The notes: generated by a model not told the origin, from the sequence alone. Positions 1 through 11,988 are shown, numbered from the stretch's first letter. The stretch is DNA of 64,000 bases from Metallyticus violacea (GCA_030762175.1 CM060840.1:39996501-40060500), one strand, 5' to 3'. Numbers and translations are program-made.

Positions 1-1789
1 AATTCACTCCAGAAAACCTAGAGACGTAACACGAAAGACTTGATATGAAAATAATGTTGTTCAGAAAACAGTACATGAAAATGGGACCCTTTCATAAAGT
101 TTTTGCACATGTATACGGTATTAACGGAAATTGGTTTCAATGTACAAATAATGCTCCTTAACTAAAACAAGAAGACGAACAGTGAGTGATAATATTATAT
201 GGCATCCTCTTCTATTATTTATTTTCTTCAAATCATAACTGGATTATAGCATGTTTTATAAACCTTAAAATGGTCTACAGAATATCCATAATTATTAACT
301 CATGTCAAACGAAGGATTGAATTTTAGTTTGTATTGTTTATTAAGATATTCTCCAGAAGCGTCATATCTAGATCATATTTTGCTCGTTCAAGAGCTGGCA
401 GAGGAATATCACATTACATGTTTCCCGTCTTCCATGCATAAATGCATATCCTATGCATATATAACGCGATCCCTTTCCGGGAGCTCGAATCAAGGCACAG
501 ACCACACTGATGCTGCATGCAGATACACCATGTTCAAACCGGACGTTTAAACAATGAACTGACATAGCACAGTCTATGCCAACATGCGTAGAAAACACTC
601 TTAAGCTACAGGACAGTAATACTGAACTGCATGGTTGGTAAACATTAAAATTATTTGTGGGTAACATCTTATTATATTGATGAGATTTATCTTACTGCTT
701 AACTACCATGAAAGTAGGTATAGTTATTTTCCTGTCTAGTACAAAAACTAATGCTTTTCCATGCAAATTTCGAAACGAGTATAGGAAAGACACTTTCATA
801 TGAGACGTTAACAATAATTTTAGTACACAGAAACTCTAAAATTATTTAAATAAATGTAATTAAAAGATATTTTAATAATATGATGCAATGTTATGAGTTA
901 TACATGATTGGTATCATAGATGATAAAGCAATGACTATTCTGTTATAAGCAAGATGGCAAGTTCGAATGAAAATTATTAAGGAAATGAACTTTCTGCTGG
1001 AATGCGACAATTTCCAAGTATTCTGTTACTGATGCGGAATTAATTTAGTGAATAAAAATTTATATATTTTCTTCTAAAGCAGTATGTAAAACGAAATATG
1101 AATTAGGAATACATCTATAAGTTGGGCTCAGCACTAGAGTGTCAAACCAGAAACACAACGTACACATTTTCAACCCACATTTGTTGCACATTTAATTTCA
1201 AAACTACAAGACATGTTCCAATGAAGTACGTTAACTTGAGTTGAGTGGGTGATGTCATGCATCAATATTTTTCATCTGCGTTTACTTACACATTGGACGA
1301 GGCCTATACTACGGATCATATAAGCTTTATTAGTGACGGGCGATGTGTACATATTATAGAGCTTATTCACCTTAATAATCTTTAAAAAATTACAATTAAA
1401 TCCACCTTCAAATCTATATTTCATTAACAATTCACATAAATAAAATTTATTGTAATCCATTATTAAACTTATTTAGCGACATGGGGAGGAGGAACTTTAG
1501 GCGCGAATTGGCGGGTCGTGCGGCAGCCAAGGAAGTGCAACTGAAGAATGCGAAGCGATAGAATGGCAATGGTGTTCAAACGATATGTTTCATTCTAAAT
1601 TGAACTTAATTTTTATTTTACAGGAAATTATCAAAAGTGTCAAGAGTAAGTAGCAGTTTATCCTGCATATGTCTGAAATTCTGATCTCTAGTTATGAAAC
1701 GTTAAAGTTGTCCACCCCATTATTAACTGCTTAGTTTCATACCAGACAGGAAAGGCACCGTACATTCCTGCTACAGCACCCATCAGTGT
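1..1789. other. Unassigned AT-rich non-coding DNA
   Basis: No recognisable gene or repeat family. Two overlapping opposite-strand frames (302-550 plus, 368-667 minus) share the same slightly GC-richer stretch but show no known motif, signal peptide or splice context. A short CpG-containing stretch sits near 1,480-1,560. Confidence 0.5.
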
Positions 1790-1847
1790 TCTTCTTCTTC
1801 TTCTTCTTCTTCTTCTTCTTCTTCTCCTCCTCCTCCTCCTCCTCCTC
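1790..1847. repeat. (CTT)n then (CTC)n microsatellite
   Basis: An uninterrupted run of CTT units switches to CTC units, giving a compound polypyrimidine tract of about 58 bp on the plus strand. Confidence 0.95.
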
Positions 1848-3950
1848 AGGCATTCATTGAATATGTGTGCGTTATATTTCCCAAGCAGTTAAATTGGGCA
1901 GACAACTCTTTAAAGTTCAATGTTAACTGGGGCTTAAACTTTTACACACATCCAGGATGAACAGTCACATGCTGTTAATTTCCCCATATTGTAGACAAAA
2001 TACAAACAAATATGTACTGTTTTTACTTGCAATCAAAGGAACGTATTGCTTTTTGCCTAATGATAATGGGAATTCTCTAAAAAGTTTGGGCCTCTATTAA
2101 TAATATATCTCGAAACTATTTAGCCTAGAACCGTGTAAACAACCTATTCTAATCCCATTTAGTTTTACTTTCTTGAAGTCAAGAGGCACATTGTTGCATT
2201 TGAAAAACTATTTAATCTTGTGACAGAAATGCACTTTCTAATAGTTGTTGGAATCTCTGTATGGACTGCATTGATAGCTTTATCTCGCCAAAAACGACGC
2301 GTCAACTACAGCCTTGTTTCAAAAATATTCGCGGTGGTACTTTTAGATGATTCACCCTGTATGATTGTTACAAGCTGCAATTAAATTAGTTGATTTCTAC
2401 TGAAAAATATCTACATTTAGCATCTTCTTCTCGTCGGAAAAGTAAATGTTTCTCTAAATGGCGATCCAATACAAAATATTACAAAATTTAATATCGAAAC
2501 AAAAACTGCGTTTCCATAATTTATAAAATATAATACAAAAGCTATTGAAATTACAAATATTCAACATGACTTTAAAAATGCTTGAACTATATTATTAAAA
2601 ATGCTGCTATATAATGTGCTGGCTTGCACGCGCTTTTCCCGTTTATATTTCAGCTGCTGATCACATAATGTCTAAGCGTGAACGCTATATTTTTCCTACC
2701 AGTTTATATATCCAGAGTTATTTGCTGTGTTTAACAAAACATTTAAATACATTTGCATCTCACATCCGTTTCATTCTCATAGCCTATTTCAATATGGAAT
2801 GTAATGCACCATCATCACTAAACAGCATTTTATTTACTAATTACCGGGTCGATAACCAAAAAAATTGTCAACATTTACATAGCATAGCTGTCGATAATTA
2901 TAGATGTTGCATATTCATAAATTGTTAAATGTCCCAAAATAAATGGATTCTGTGTTTCAACATTTTAATGCTTTATTATTATTCATGGTTAAGCTTAAAG
3001 CTTGGCATTGAAGTTTTGTAAAGCCAAGGGTCAATACGCATTATACGTTGTTGAGGGATCGCAGGTTTGAGCTTCAACTTTTTCATTTGTACTTTACAGA
3101 TAGTATTGTTCGAAATTAGTAACCCTTTGGCTTATTGTATTAGCCCCTCCTAATTAATTTATTATGAGATATTTAATATTTGCATTGTAAGGGCCTATTT
3201 CCAACGTTAAAATAGTGTTTATAAAGAAAAATCTTTCTCAAAACTTAGATGGAATTGAAGAACATCAATGAATTCTTTGGCTGTAATTTAACGAACTTGT
3301 TTTTCATTTAAACTAAAATATTGTTTGGATGTTATGAACTGTTACTACACTTTTGTGCATATTCTAAATATAAATTAAATATAAGTGTTTATTTAACATA
3401 TCCTGAAACTATAAAGCAAATTGAGGAAAACTAAAATTTATATAATAAATTTTAATAATCGTTTGATAAATTGTAGAGAATGTTTAGAGTTCATTGGAAC
3501 TCTATAGGTTGGTTCATCATATTCTGCAAATTTCTAGATCTAACTGTTTATAAATTAATGACATATATTTACAAATGAGCCACAACAACAGTTTTGCTAA
3601 GTCATTTAGATTACACTAAATCATCACTATTTACTTAATGGGTAACTAGCTAAAAAAGACATTTTTCAGCAGTTAGGCAGTTCCAATCCTAGATACGCCC
3701 ATACAAAACATGTATTTTTGGGGGGCAAATTTAAGCATATATCAGTTAAAAAAACGTAGCATTAAAATGAAAGGTTTCAATCAATTTTAATACATAAAAT
3801 GTCAAAATTAAATATGTAATACTTTTCGAAATCCCTTAAATCGAAAATAAAATAGAGCGTATTTAAGTAAATGTAAACATTAGTAGCTCATCACCTTACA
3901 CGTGAGTAATATGTAATGAAAAGAAAACATATGTTATTATAAAGTAAAAA
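1848..3950. other. Unassigned AT-rich non-coding DNA
   Basis: I see no gene, repeat family or structured element. The 104-residue frame at 2614-2928 has no motif and random-like composition. Confidence 0.5.
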
Positions 3951-4645
3951 ATAGCGGCTTGGCTCAGGCGGTAACGCTTGAAACTCGCATTTGGAAGGTT
4001 CAGGATTTGATTCCCGTTGTGCCAGCCATCGTGACTTTGGATTTTTTCGTGGTTTCCACTGGTCAGGCGAATGCTGGGGTGGATATTTGCATTACATAAA
4101 ATTTTCTCTCTCTCATTTCATTCCGTTAGTTCTGTTACAGAGTAGAAATGCAAGGGAATTTTTTTTAATAATGTTTAACACCCATTTTTACTGCTGAGGT
4201 ATCACAGGCGGTATACACTGGTGATATAACTTGGGAAAGGATTTTTTTAAAGGAAGGAAACGTTCCAGGCCTCCCCTATATTTGCCATTTATGAGCACTG
4301 AGGAAAACCTGGAAAAAACCTCAAAGAGGAAGATCCTGGCGGGAATCGAACCCCAGATCTCGAGCTCACGAGTCCACGCCTTAACCACCTCAGCCACCCG
4401 TGGTGGTCAGGGAAAAGGTGGGGGCTAGTAGCCTGCGCTTTGGAAAGAATTTGCCTCTGTGCCTGGAATGAAGCGGATTTTCGAGGGATTTGTACAATTC
4501 GAAGGGGGATCCATGGCCTTGGGGTGCTATACCTGGTAACATGTTAGGGCTCCATCTGCGTCCGCGCAGTCGCCATCAGTGAATTCTGGATGCGCGGTGT
4601 CTTCTTCAACTCATCCCTTCCTCCCGAGGGTGTGTCATTGGGACA
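3951..4645 (+). mobile_element. SINE-3 copy a, tRNA-derived, split by a SINE-1
   Basis: The head is tRNA-like: an A-box-like TGGCTCAGGCGG near 3959 and a B-box-like GGTTCAGGATTTGATTCC near 3997. A body with TTTTTCGTGGTTTCC and GCGAATGCTGGGGTGG follows. It aligns along its length with 52279-52735, which shares the head, the body and the 3-prime half (CTTCCTCCCGAGG versus CTTCCTCTCAGAGG). The copies differ considerably, so the family is old. The copy is interrupted at 4159-4406 by a SINE-1 on the opposite strand. Both copies are about 450 bp once the insert is removed, which is long for a SINE. No protein is encoded. Confidence 0.75.
4159..4406 (-). mobile_element. SINE-1 copy, nested in SINE-3
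   Basis: Read on the minus strand it starts with a tRNA-like head: CCACCACGGGTGGCTGAGGT, A box, and a GGTTCGATTCC-type B box. A GAGGTTTTTTCCAGGTTTTCC body and a T-rich/A-rich 3-prime tail follow. It interrupts SINE-3 exactly where the other SINE-3 copy is continuous. Short flanking AGGGAA sequences (about 4153 and 4409) look like a worn target-site duplication. Confidence 0.88.
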
Positions 4646-4999
4646 TAGGCACAAATGGCATTGTATAAAATTGAATATTGACCGTCCAGGTCAATGTTCA
4701 ATATTATAAAGCAGCCCTTAAATTTTATGGTTAGAAAAAATTACAGATATGTAAAGCATTTGGCTAAATATGAAAACAATATAGCACTTGCACAAAAACA
4801 CAAATTATTATAGATTAGTGAAACAGAGCTTCTAGGACCAAAAGATAAATATACTCGAAAAAATGCTCCTAAAAAGCAATAGTTTTAGAGACATTTGGAG
4901 ATATGTATCCAGGCTAAATGGTGTAAATTATTATAGCTTCAAAATAACTTGTGGCTGTAGTCCTGCTCAGTTATCTGATTGTTCATGAGTTGTAGTCTG
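4646..4999. other. Unassigned non-coding DNA
   Basis: Nothing recognisable beyond AT-rich sequence. Confidence 0.5.
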
Positions 5000-5040
5000 T
5001 ATTATTATTATTATTATTATTATTGTTGTTGTTGTTGTCA
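5000..5040. repeat. (ATT)n then (GTT)n microsatellite
   Basis: Compound trinucleotide tract of about 41 bp just left of a SINE-1 copy. Confidence 0.93.
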
Positions 5041-5047
5041 TCATCAA

Positions 5048-5325
5048 TATCTTTTTTATTTTTGAATAGTGTTTAACGCCCGTTTTTACTACTGAGACAC
5101 CGCAGCAGATGGACACTGATGAACCATCAGATGAAACGATTTGAGTTGGGAAAGGGTTGTTTAAGGAAGGAAGCGTTTCAGGCCTAAGGGGTACCTTCCC
5201 GGCATTTGCCATTTATGAGAACTGAGGAAAACCTGGAAAAAACCTCAGTCAGGGAGGACGATTCTGGCGGGATTCGAATCCCAAACCCACTCGCCCACGA
5301 ATTCGCGCTTTAACGACCTCGACCA

Positions 5326-5327
<2 letters not shown>
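5048..5327 (-). mobile_element. SINE-1 copy flanked by microsatellites
   Basis: Minus-strand SINE-1 with a GGATTCGAATCC-type B box, the GAGGTTTTTTCCAGGTTTTCC body and the 3-prime AAACACTATTC end. The last bases of the tRNA head (normally CCGCCACGGG) are missing and replaced by (CAT)n. A CATCATCA motif lies on both sides (about 5039 and 5326), compatible with a target duplication that later expanded. Confidence 0.88.
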
Positions 5328-5357
<30 letters not shown>

Positions 5358-5371
5358 CCACCACCACCACC
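5326..5371. repeat. (CAT)n then (CAC)n microsatellite
   Basis: About 46 bp of CAT units followed by CAC units, abutting the 5-prime side of the neighbouring antisense SINE-1. Confidence 0.93.
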
Positions 5372-5704
5372 CCATCGCCATCAGAACAATAATATCTGCT
5401 TCTTTTCAAAAAGATTATATTCCATTCAAATTTGCTTTTGATTGTGCATCTGGATAATTATTGCTCTTTTTCTTTCTATATATAGCTGCATCAATTTTGT
5501 TTACGAAATAACGTATATTTAAATAAAAATTCTTAGCATGTCTAAACAAGTTACCATAGCACTCAATTATTATCGCTTGTGTTATTTATTTCAACCCTTA
5601 CAGCGTGAAAAGTAAATAAATTATTTTTCAGTAGTGTACCAAATTTTCTCTCTTAAAATATTGGGAGGATAAACTAATAAAAGAGAAGCGCAAAAACGTA
5701 ATTT
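5372..5704. other. Unassigned AT-rich DNA
   Basis: Nothing recognisable. It may include the left end of the Tc1-like element that follows, but no terminal inverted repeat could be fixed. Confidence 0.4.
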
Positions 5705-6645
5705 CAAACGAAAAGAAAAGTATGGTGATTTTAATAATTAGAAATGGTGAAACACAAGCTAATGCCACTAGGACTCTGAATACTGGAAGAAGCGTCATAT
5801 CCAGGTTGTGGAGGCGATATCAAGTATTTGGCAGTTCAGAAGAACAACATTCAGGTAAACAAAGGATTACAACTCCTGCACAAGACAGATTTCTGTAACT
5901 AAGGGCCTGGGGAGAAATATTAGAAATAGGCTGCGTGAAATAGCACTTTATTTCTGTCATGCAACAATTCGCCGTTAAAATCGGGCACATCGGGTTCAGG
6001 GAACATTTCAGTTGACATCAAGAACAAGGGAGCCATAATCTCTTCACAGGCGAATTACGCTCCAGTCTGCATCTGATTCCAGAAGAATACGCAAATAGAG
6101 ACAATCGGTTAAAGCAGAATACTGAGGCATACACAAAACAATGAATGCATTTAAGATGCAGAGGTACCACAGGCGATGGACACTGATGATACATGAGATG
6201 AAATTATATATTGGGAAAAGATTCATTTTTTTTAAGGAAGGAATCGTTCCTTCCTTAGGGTACCACCCCGACATTTGCCATTTATGAGGACTGAGGAAAA
6301 CCTGGGAAAAACCCGAGTCAGGGAGGACGGTCCTGGCGGTATTCGAACCCAGACCTCCCGTTCACGAATCCGTGCCTTAACGACCTCGGCCACCCGTGGC
6401 GGTGTGTGTGTATGTAGGCGGTTATGAATACTCAATACTAGAGTGACCTACTAGAGCCCCAAACCTAAAACTGATTGAGCATCTTGAGAAACCGTTCAAC
6501 AGAGAGACTCCGAATCAGCTATTCATACGGCTTTATCATCACTAACAGAATATCGGCCAAAATTAAATATTTTATCACATTTCTTCAATGCCAAAGAGGT
6601 GTCTAGCAATACCTAATTTCCAAGGTGCTGATGCATATTACTGAT
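5705..6645 (+). pseudogene. Tc1-like transposase pseudogene, interrupted by SINE-1
   Basis: Translated fragments line up with a Tc1-family DD34E transposase. First comes a helix-turn-helix part (VISRLWRRYQVFG, then ITTPAQDRFL), then a worn LHLIPEEYANRDN stretch where the first catalytic-Asp block is expected. After the SINE-1 insert there is APNLKLIEHL, which matches the SPDLNPIEHL block with the catalytic Glu retained, and a C-terminal SMPKRCLAIP followed by FQGADAYY and a stop. At least two frameshifts and several stops break it. The SINE-1 at 6161-6402 splits it between the two halves of the catalytic domain. The element is dead. Boundaries are approximate because no terminal repeats were resolved. 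Confidence 0.75.
6161..6402 (-). mobile_element. SINE-1 copy nested in Tc1-like relic
   Basis: Minus-strand SINE-1 with an intact head (CCGCCACGGGTGGCCGAGGT), a GGTTCGAATACC B box and the usual body. The 3-prime end is truncated or altered, since the expected AAACGGGCGTTAAA end is not present. It lies between two halves of a Tc1 transposase relic, so it is younger than that transposon. Confidence 0.88.
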
Positions 6646-7777
6646 AGCACAAACAGTCTGGGAAACTTGAGAAACAGAGAAACTTTACGTATATTTATGA
6701 TTGTTAATATCTTTAAAATTATAATTTGTGTTATTTCCGTTAAAAAGTATTACATTTTGCCCTTGATCATCAATGTATTATAAATATTGTATATACTGCC
6801 TATATGAAGAGATTCAATTTAGTATTTTTAAACTTTTAATTGTATTAAGTATTAGGATTTATATTTAATGTTTTTGCAGTTTGTAAATAAAGGGAATTAA
6901 TATATTACAGTTGTTCTATCTAAGGCACTGACCCAAAAAGCGAGACATAAATATTAAATAATGTAATTGGCTTTGACACTAAAAATTTAAAGTTTAGAGT
7001 AGAAAGCAAACCTCTATATGCTTTTTTCAAGATTGAAGTATAATTAAATACTTGAATAACAGCGGTATAACCTTTCTCTCTCTCCGCCTCCCTCTTTCTC
7101 TGCAGTGGTATTGATCATCCTGAGACGCTCTGTTGTTTGAAGTATTTTCTTTCTGTCATTAGAGACACTCTTTTTGCCTCTACGGTTTCCATGAGAGCAA
7201 GTATCGGTTTTTATTAAAGCCGTGCTTAGCACTAAGTACCTGAAACTTGGCACATGAGCAGCACGAAGTGGATGCTTTCGTCTATCTCTTTTTGGAGATT
7301 ATATCGTCACTGAAGTGGAAGATATGGAAAAGGTTCTAACCTTTTGAAAAAAGAAACACCGTACAAGACCAATATTAGGGAAATAAATAATGACAAAGAA
7401 GTATCAAAGAGACTCTTTAGGGCCATGTGACGCACTCTGATTAAAACGAGATAGTAGGGGACGCTAAAATGATCAAATGAGTTTCGTCAGAGCACAGTTA
7501 AGAGGATTACAAAGTATATACTTCATTTCATAAAAAGTTAAGTAGGTAACAACACATCTCTTCAACCCCTTTTAAATATTTACAACCTTTGAGCTTTAAT
7601 CACAATATAGTAACAGTATAGTCATATGCTATCAATATGCACCAGTTTCATTTGAAACTAAAATACTCATGATAAAAACAAAAATTCGCTCGCACTGTTT
7701 AATAAATGTAGTGAAAACATTATTTATTTATAATTCGTCAAATCCTAATAGTAAATTTAACCAACTCTGCGAAACTC
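6646..7777. other. Unassigned AT-rich non-coding DNA
   Basis: It may contain the 3-prime flank of the Tc1-like element. A pyrimidine-rich CTCTCTCTCC stretch occurs near 7,075. No gene seen. Confidence 0.45.
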
Positions 7778-7800
7778 AAAAAAAAAAAAAAAAAAAAAAA
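7778..7800 (+). repeat. Poly(A) tract, about 23 A
   Basis: A homopolymer of A on the plus strand. No LINE or SINE body could be recognised upstream, so it is either a microsatellite or the tail of an unrecognisable insertion. Confidence 0.9.
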
Positions 7801-9433
7801 GGGCAATACAAAAACTAACAGCTTTGTAAAACTATGCAACTTTCCTAAGATGATGCTGCACATTTACTATGTCAAACTGTAAGAAAAACTATTCAGCATA
7901 ACAACATTTTAAATTTTGGGGGGAGGGGAAAGGTAGTCGTGTTTAGAAGCAGCGTCAATGAATCATTTCAAGCTTGATTCTGAAAGTTTACAGTATTTCA
8001 TACAAAGTATTAGGCTTTTAAACGTTTTCTCTACATAAATTCATTTATTGGCATCCATCACATTTAGTGCTACCCTCGCCAATATGAACCATTTGGCACT
8101 GATGAAATGACTAAATGACTAAAAAAATATTTTATGCATATCTACAGTTGTACTGTGTGCAGTTTTTTTATGTTCTATACACTGTCGCTCTGGCTGCATT
8201 GAGCTTCTCGCAACATCATGGACTGAATACTGCAGGTGTAAGTCTGTAGGGATGAATAAAATGAAATAAACGAATAATGGTTTAAATGAACTCGGAGTCG
8301 TTGGCACATTAAAGTTATTTGACATTCACATTTTCAGGGTAAGGAAAAACACCAAAAAGTAACTTACCCAGACACCTTGACCTGACCGGGTATACATTCC
8401 GGATATTACGTTTGTTCAAGACGTTATAGGTACGCAAATTTATGCATTCCTTCTTGACGCGTTCCATGAGGAAAAATAAATTTCTATAAATTTTTAGAAC
8501 GCGTAAAGAATAATGGATTTGAAATTAAATGGCATTTGGTTTTAGACAGTGCAATACACGATAGCACCACCTTGCACTAGGATCGAGTCTCAGTAAATGA
8601 AAGAAGGAATGGGAGAGATCGATGCTTGGTGGTATGATATTTTGTGGGAACATTTCTTATCTTCACTCATAAAGATTAAAGCAACGGCCTCATACAAATA
8701 TTCAGTTTAAGATTTATCGGACGTTTCTAGTTAAGAATTTTATTACAATGGAAATTAGGCAACAATCTGTGACAGCAAAAATGAAGAACACTTCTATAGT
8801 TTTTCTGTCTTTTACAACCGCTCGTTTTAAAATAAAGAGCTTTTTCCCTTGAATAAAATAGTGATAACAAATTCCCACATTCAAGCAGCGATGTCACACA
8901 AAATATGTAATTTCACGCCATTATCAACCATATGCCGTAGCTCATACCCTTCCTGCGGGTAGTCACGTCACTGTTGATGTGTGCCCTTTGTTGTTTCCGG
9001 CGGGGAAAAGGTAATTTTTCACCAGCGAGTACAACACTTACGAACGTAAAAGCTGTAAATATAAATTTCATTATGTTTTATTGTAAGGGCTGTCTTCTTG
9101 TTTTGGAATGCTTTGGTTACGGTTAATTTGAGACTTCTACTTCATATTTAGTATTCTTCCTCCCTCCATATCTCTTTTGTCGTATATCATCTTATAAAAG
9201 AAAACTCAAAGGAGTGGGAAGAAAGAAAGAAAATATAATGTACATGTTATTTTTCATGTTGCGTATAGCTCTATCTCATATTAATTTACGACACAAAGGA
9301 AGCGTTTTATTTTAAACAAGACTCCAGTGGGTTTTTTATTTGATTGGGGATATATATTTGCTGTTACAACCTCCAAAATATCCTCCTTATAGCTGAAAAC
9401 TCTATTATAAAGGAACATCTTTTATTTATGTAT
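7801..9433. other. Unassigned non-coding DNA
   Basis: No gene or known repeat. A more GC- and CpG-rich stretch at about 8,930-9,060 stands out from the surroundings but has no motif I can name. Confidence 0.45.
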
Positions 9434-9479
9434 TATTTAAAAAGCAGTATTACTGTCTAGTAATACTGCATTTTAAATA
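9434..9479. repeat. Short hairpin, 20-bp arms
   Basis: Left arm 9434-9453 and right arm 9460-9479 are reverse complements at 19 of 20 positions, with a 6-nt loop TGTCTA. The arms contain AGCAGTATTAC and GTAATACTGC. Further GTAATACTG/CAGTATT words follow to about 9,530. It could be the core of a MITE or a chance AT-rich fold. Confidence 0.75.
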
Positions 9480-10593
9480 AATAGTAAACAGTAATACTGT
9501 TACAGTATTGTTACAGTACTGAACCAAGTGTAAGAATAAATTATAATTCAATTAAAGCTATCTTAAAGAATCTATGACATCGATGTACAATTGTTTTTCC
9601 AGTATATTGACTCGTTTATATATTTTTTGAAAGGACCTAATTATCAAAAAATTTAAAAATGTGATCCTTTGGAGTCAGATATGCACAGTTTGTTTTACAT
9701 TTAAAAAGTACACATTTAATTAAGTTGGCCACTTAAATATAAAGTATACTAAATATAATATTAAACAATGTTATTCACGATGTTACAAGGCGCCATAAGG
9801 CCTGCCGCATGACCGCCGCCTCACTTTCCCGCGACATAACGGACAGAGGTCAATCCCTGTCGGCCGCTAATAAGGAACTAGAATAGATGAGTATTCTCGT
9901 TTGCCGTTTTTACTCCTTTATTTCGGAGCAACAGTTGCGGAACACAAACAAGCACACTGACGCTTAGAGCACCGTCAAGAAGGAGTGTATATAAACCCAT
10001 TTATTTAAATTTTAGGCATTTTTAGATAAGTTACTTAACTGAAAAATATAAATATAATTATAATGTATAATTTTATAACTTGTTAAGATTAAATACAAAA
10101 ATTATGATATTGAATTCTTACATACATATCATGTATATGTTATGTGTTGCACAATTTATTATTTATAAATCATATAACATGAAACAAAAGTTGTTTGTAC
10201 ATACGTATACGTAAGTATGTATATATTATACAAATTATAGGTCATGTATCTTTCATAGTAATATTGGTATTCATAAAAACTATTGAATCAATTATCATGA
10301 TGCTCAATGAAATAAAGACTTATTTAATATTTTATAAAGGTACTTAATTATCACTGTTACTTATAACTACATTACTCTTACTATTATTATCAATACATAC
10401 CTATACCTAGTAAACACTACTTATATGGAGCTAAATTGTCTTTTTATTTTACATGCAATATATTTCAGTCTTTCAATTATCACTACAAACACTTTTTAAG
10501 CCACCTTATTAATAAAAATCCACTGTTTTCAATGCACAAAATGATTAAAACACTGAACAAATATACAGTAATACATCCGATCAGTAGCATTGA
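9480..10593. other. Unassigned DNA with a GC-rich island
   Basis: Within AT-rich sequence, 9,785-9,990 is distinctly GC- and CpG-rich. It has no open frame of note and no tRNA-like boxes that I can place. The rest holds nothing recognisable. Confidence 0.45.
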
Positions 10594-10888
10594 TTAGCAC
10601 CAAAGGAGTGTAAATGGAGGATGAGAATGTCTGCATCTATAGCGCTCTACCGCTAATAGGTATACAGTTTTGCAAACCGGAAGAAATAAGAATTGAGAGG
10701 TTAAAGATGAAGGAGAAGATAATGCTATCATAGGAATTAATGTGCTAAGGGTAACCAGAGAACCTAGAGAACACCTCCCAGCTGTCGTTTCATTCGCCAT
10801 AAATTTCATTTTACAGCAACCAGGATCGAACTCGGTTCGCCTTGGTGGAAGGTGAGTATTGTAACCACATAGTCTCGGCGCGGCCAAC
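10594..10888 (-). mobile_element. SINE-4, probable tRNA-derived SINE
   Basis: Read on the minus strand from about 10888: a tRNA-like head with GGCCGCGCCGAGACTATGTGG (worn A-box region), then GAGTTCGATCCTGG (good B box about 55 nt later). A body containing GGTTCTCTGGTTACCC follows. The order head, B box, then a C/T-rich body is typical of insect SINEs. Only one copy was found here, so the family assignment rests on the boxes alone. Confidence 0.5.
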
Positions 10889-11008
10889 ATATTAAATAAT
10901 AAGAAAATTACGTCTTTATTTTTCTAAATAGACAGGAAATGTCAATATAAACGATTTCTCAACTAAGATACCCATTTTTTACCTTCACTCATATCCATTG
11001 ATTGAATG

Positions 11009-11254
11009 ATTTATTTATGGACGCTCTTTAACATCTCAGGTCATCAGCGTCCCATTCAACTCAGGGCGTGAAACGGCCGACAAATTTTGCTAAGAGGCCT
11101 CTCTTTCAGGCTTGAGGTTCTTTTTCGTGCCGTAAATGTACGACACGGGACCCACGGCTTTATTTCCCGCCCGAAAAAATCCATCGGTTCTGGCCGGGTT
11201 CGAACCCGCGATCTTGGGTGTATGAGGCAAGTATGGTAACCACATACCACCACG
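11009..11254 (-). mobile_element. SINE-2 copy, tRNA-derived, internally deleted
   Basis: Minus-strand head with GGTTACCATACTTGCC and a perfect GGGTTCGAACCC B box. The body contains GTCGTACATTTACGGCACG and CGGCCGTTTCACGCC. It lacks the roughly 35-bp segment (AAGTATGGCTTCCTTCGG) present in the other full copies. Flanking ACTCATATCCAT (10987) and ACTCATATCGAT (11255) look like an 11-of-12 target-site duplication. Confidence 0.88.
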
Positions 11255-11256
11255 AC

Positions 11257-11920
11257 TCATATCGATGCCAAAACTGAGATGACCTTATATAAAATCACAA
11301 CTTCAGCTATGCTTTCTTTCTAAATTGGCTACCCCTGGCCGGACGCTCACTAGACGTGTTATTAACTGCGCGGCCACATTTCCAACACTCGAACAAGGTG
11401 CTGAACTGTGAAGTTCCTCAGCCTTTCTTGATAAAAAAGAAAGGAAAACAAAATCCCGCTCGGTCTTGTTAGCGTACCTTGAATGAGCATTGAGCTACAA
11501 GATGATTGCCTTATTTCTTTTCCTGTTTCGGTATGACCTGCTTTCTTCCCGCATGGATGGAAGAAAATGAATAAAAAGAGAAGCATTTGAAGTCCCAGCT
11601 ATATGAGAGGTTCTTCTGCCCGGTTACCTGTATAGTCAGCCTCTTCGCCCGCAAACTACAGCAATCTTTTTCAGTTAAATAACAGTTCGTTATAAAAAGT
11701 TATCCAACCTCGCTTAGTTATTTATTAATATGATTTATATGTACGTTGGTATTGTCTTTCTTGCTATAGTAACTGCAGATAATGGTATTTACGTAGTAGA
11801 AGAACAATGCTCCGTGCATGCATGTGACATAAACTTAGTAGTTAGTTACTCAAGGAAATCTAGAAACGTTAAATATTTCCTTCTTTAATTTAGTAGTTTT
11901 CGTAGCAGTACATCCATGCA
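11257..11920. other. Unassigned DNA, GC-richer part
   Basis: 11,335-11,640 is GC-richer than the surroundings and contains GCGCGGCCACAT, which resembles the SINE-4 head on the minus strand, but no B box follows at the right distance. No other feature seen. Confidence 0.4.
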
Positions 11921-11922
11921 TG

Positions 11923-11986
<64 letters not shown>
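11921..11986. repeat. (TG)n microsatellite
   Basis: About 60 bp of nearly perfect TG dinucleotide repeat, preceded by ATGCATGCATG. Confidence 0.97.

Positions 11987-11988
<2 letters not shown>

Noticed and set aside
302..667. Two overlapping frames on opposite strands
   Set aside because: No motif, signal, or splice context; length is compatible with chance in a locally GC-richer stretch.
11335..11640. SINE-like head GCGCGGCCACAT on the minus strand
   Set aside because: No B box at the expected distance and no body match; kept only as unassigned GC-richer DNA.
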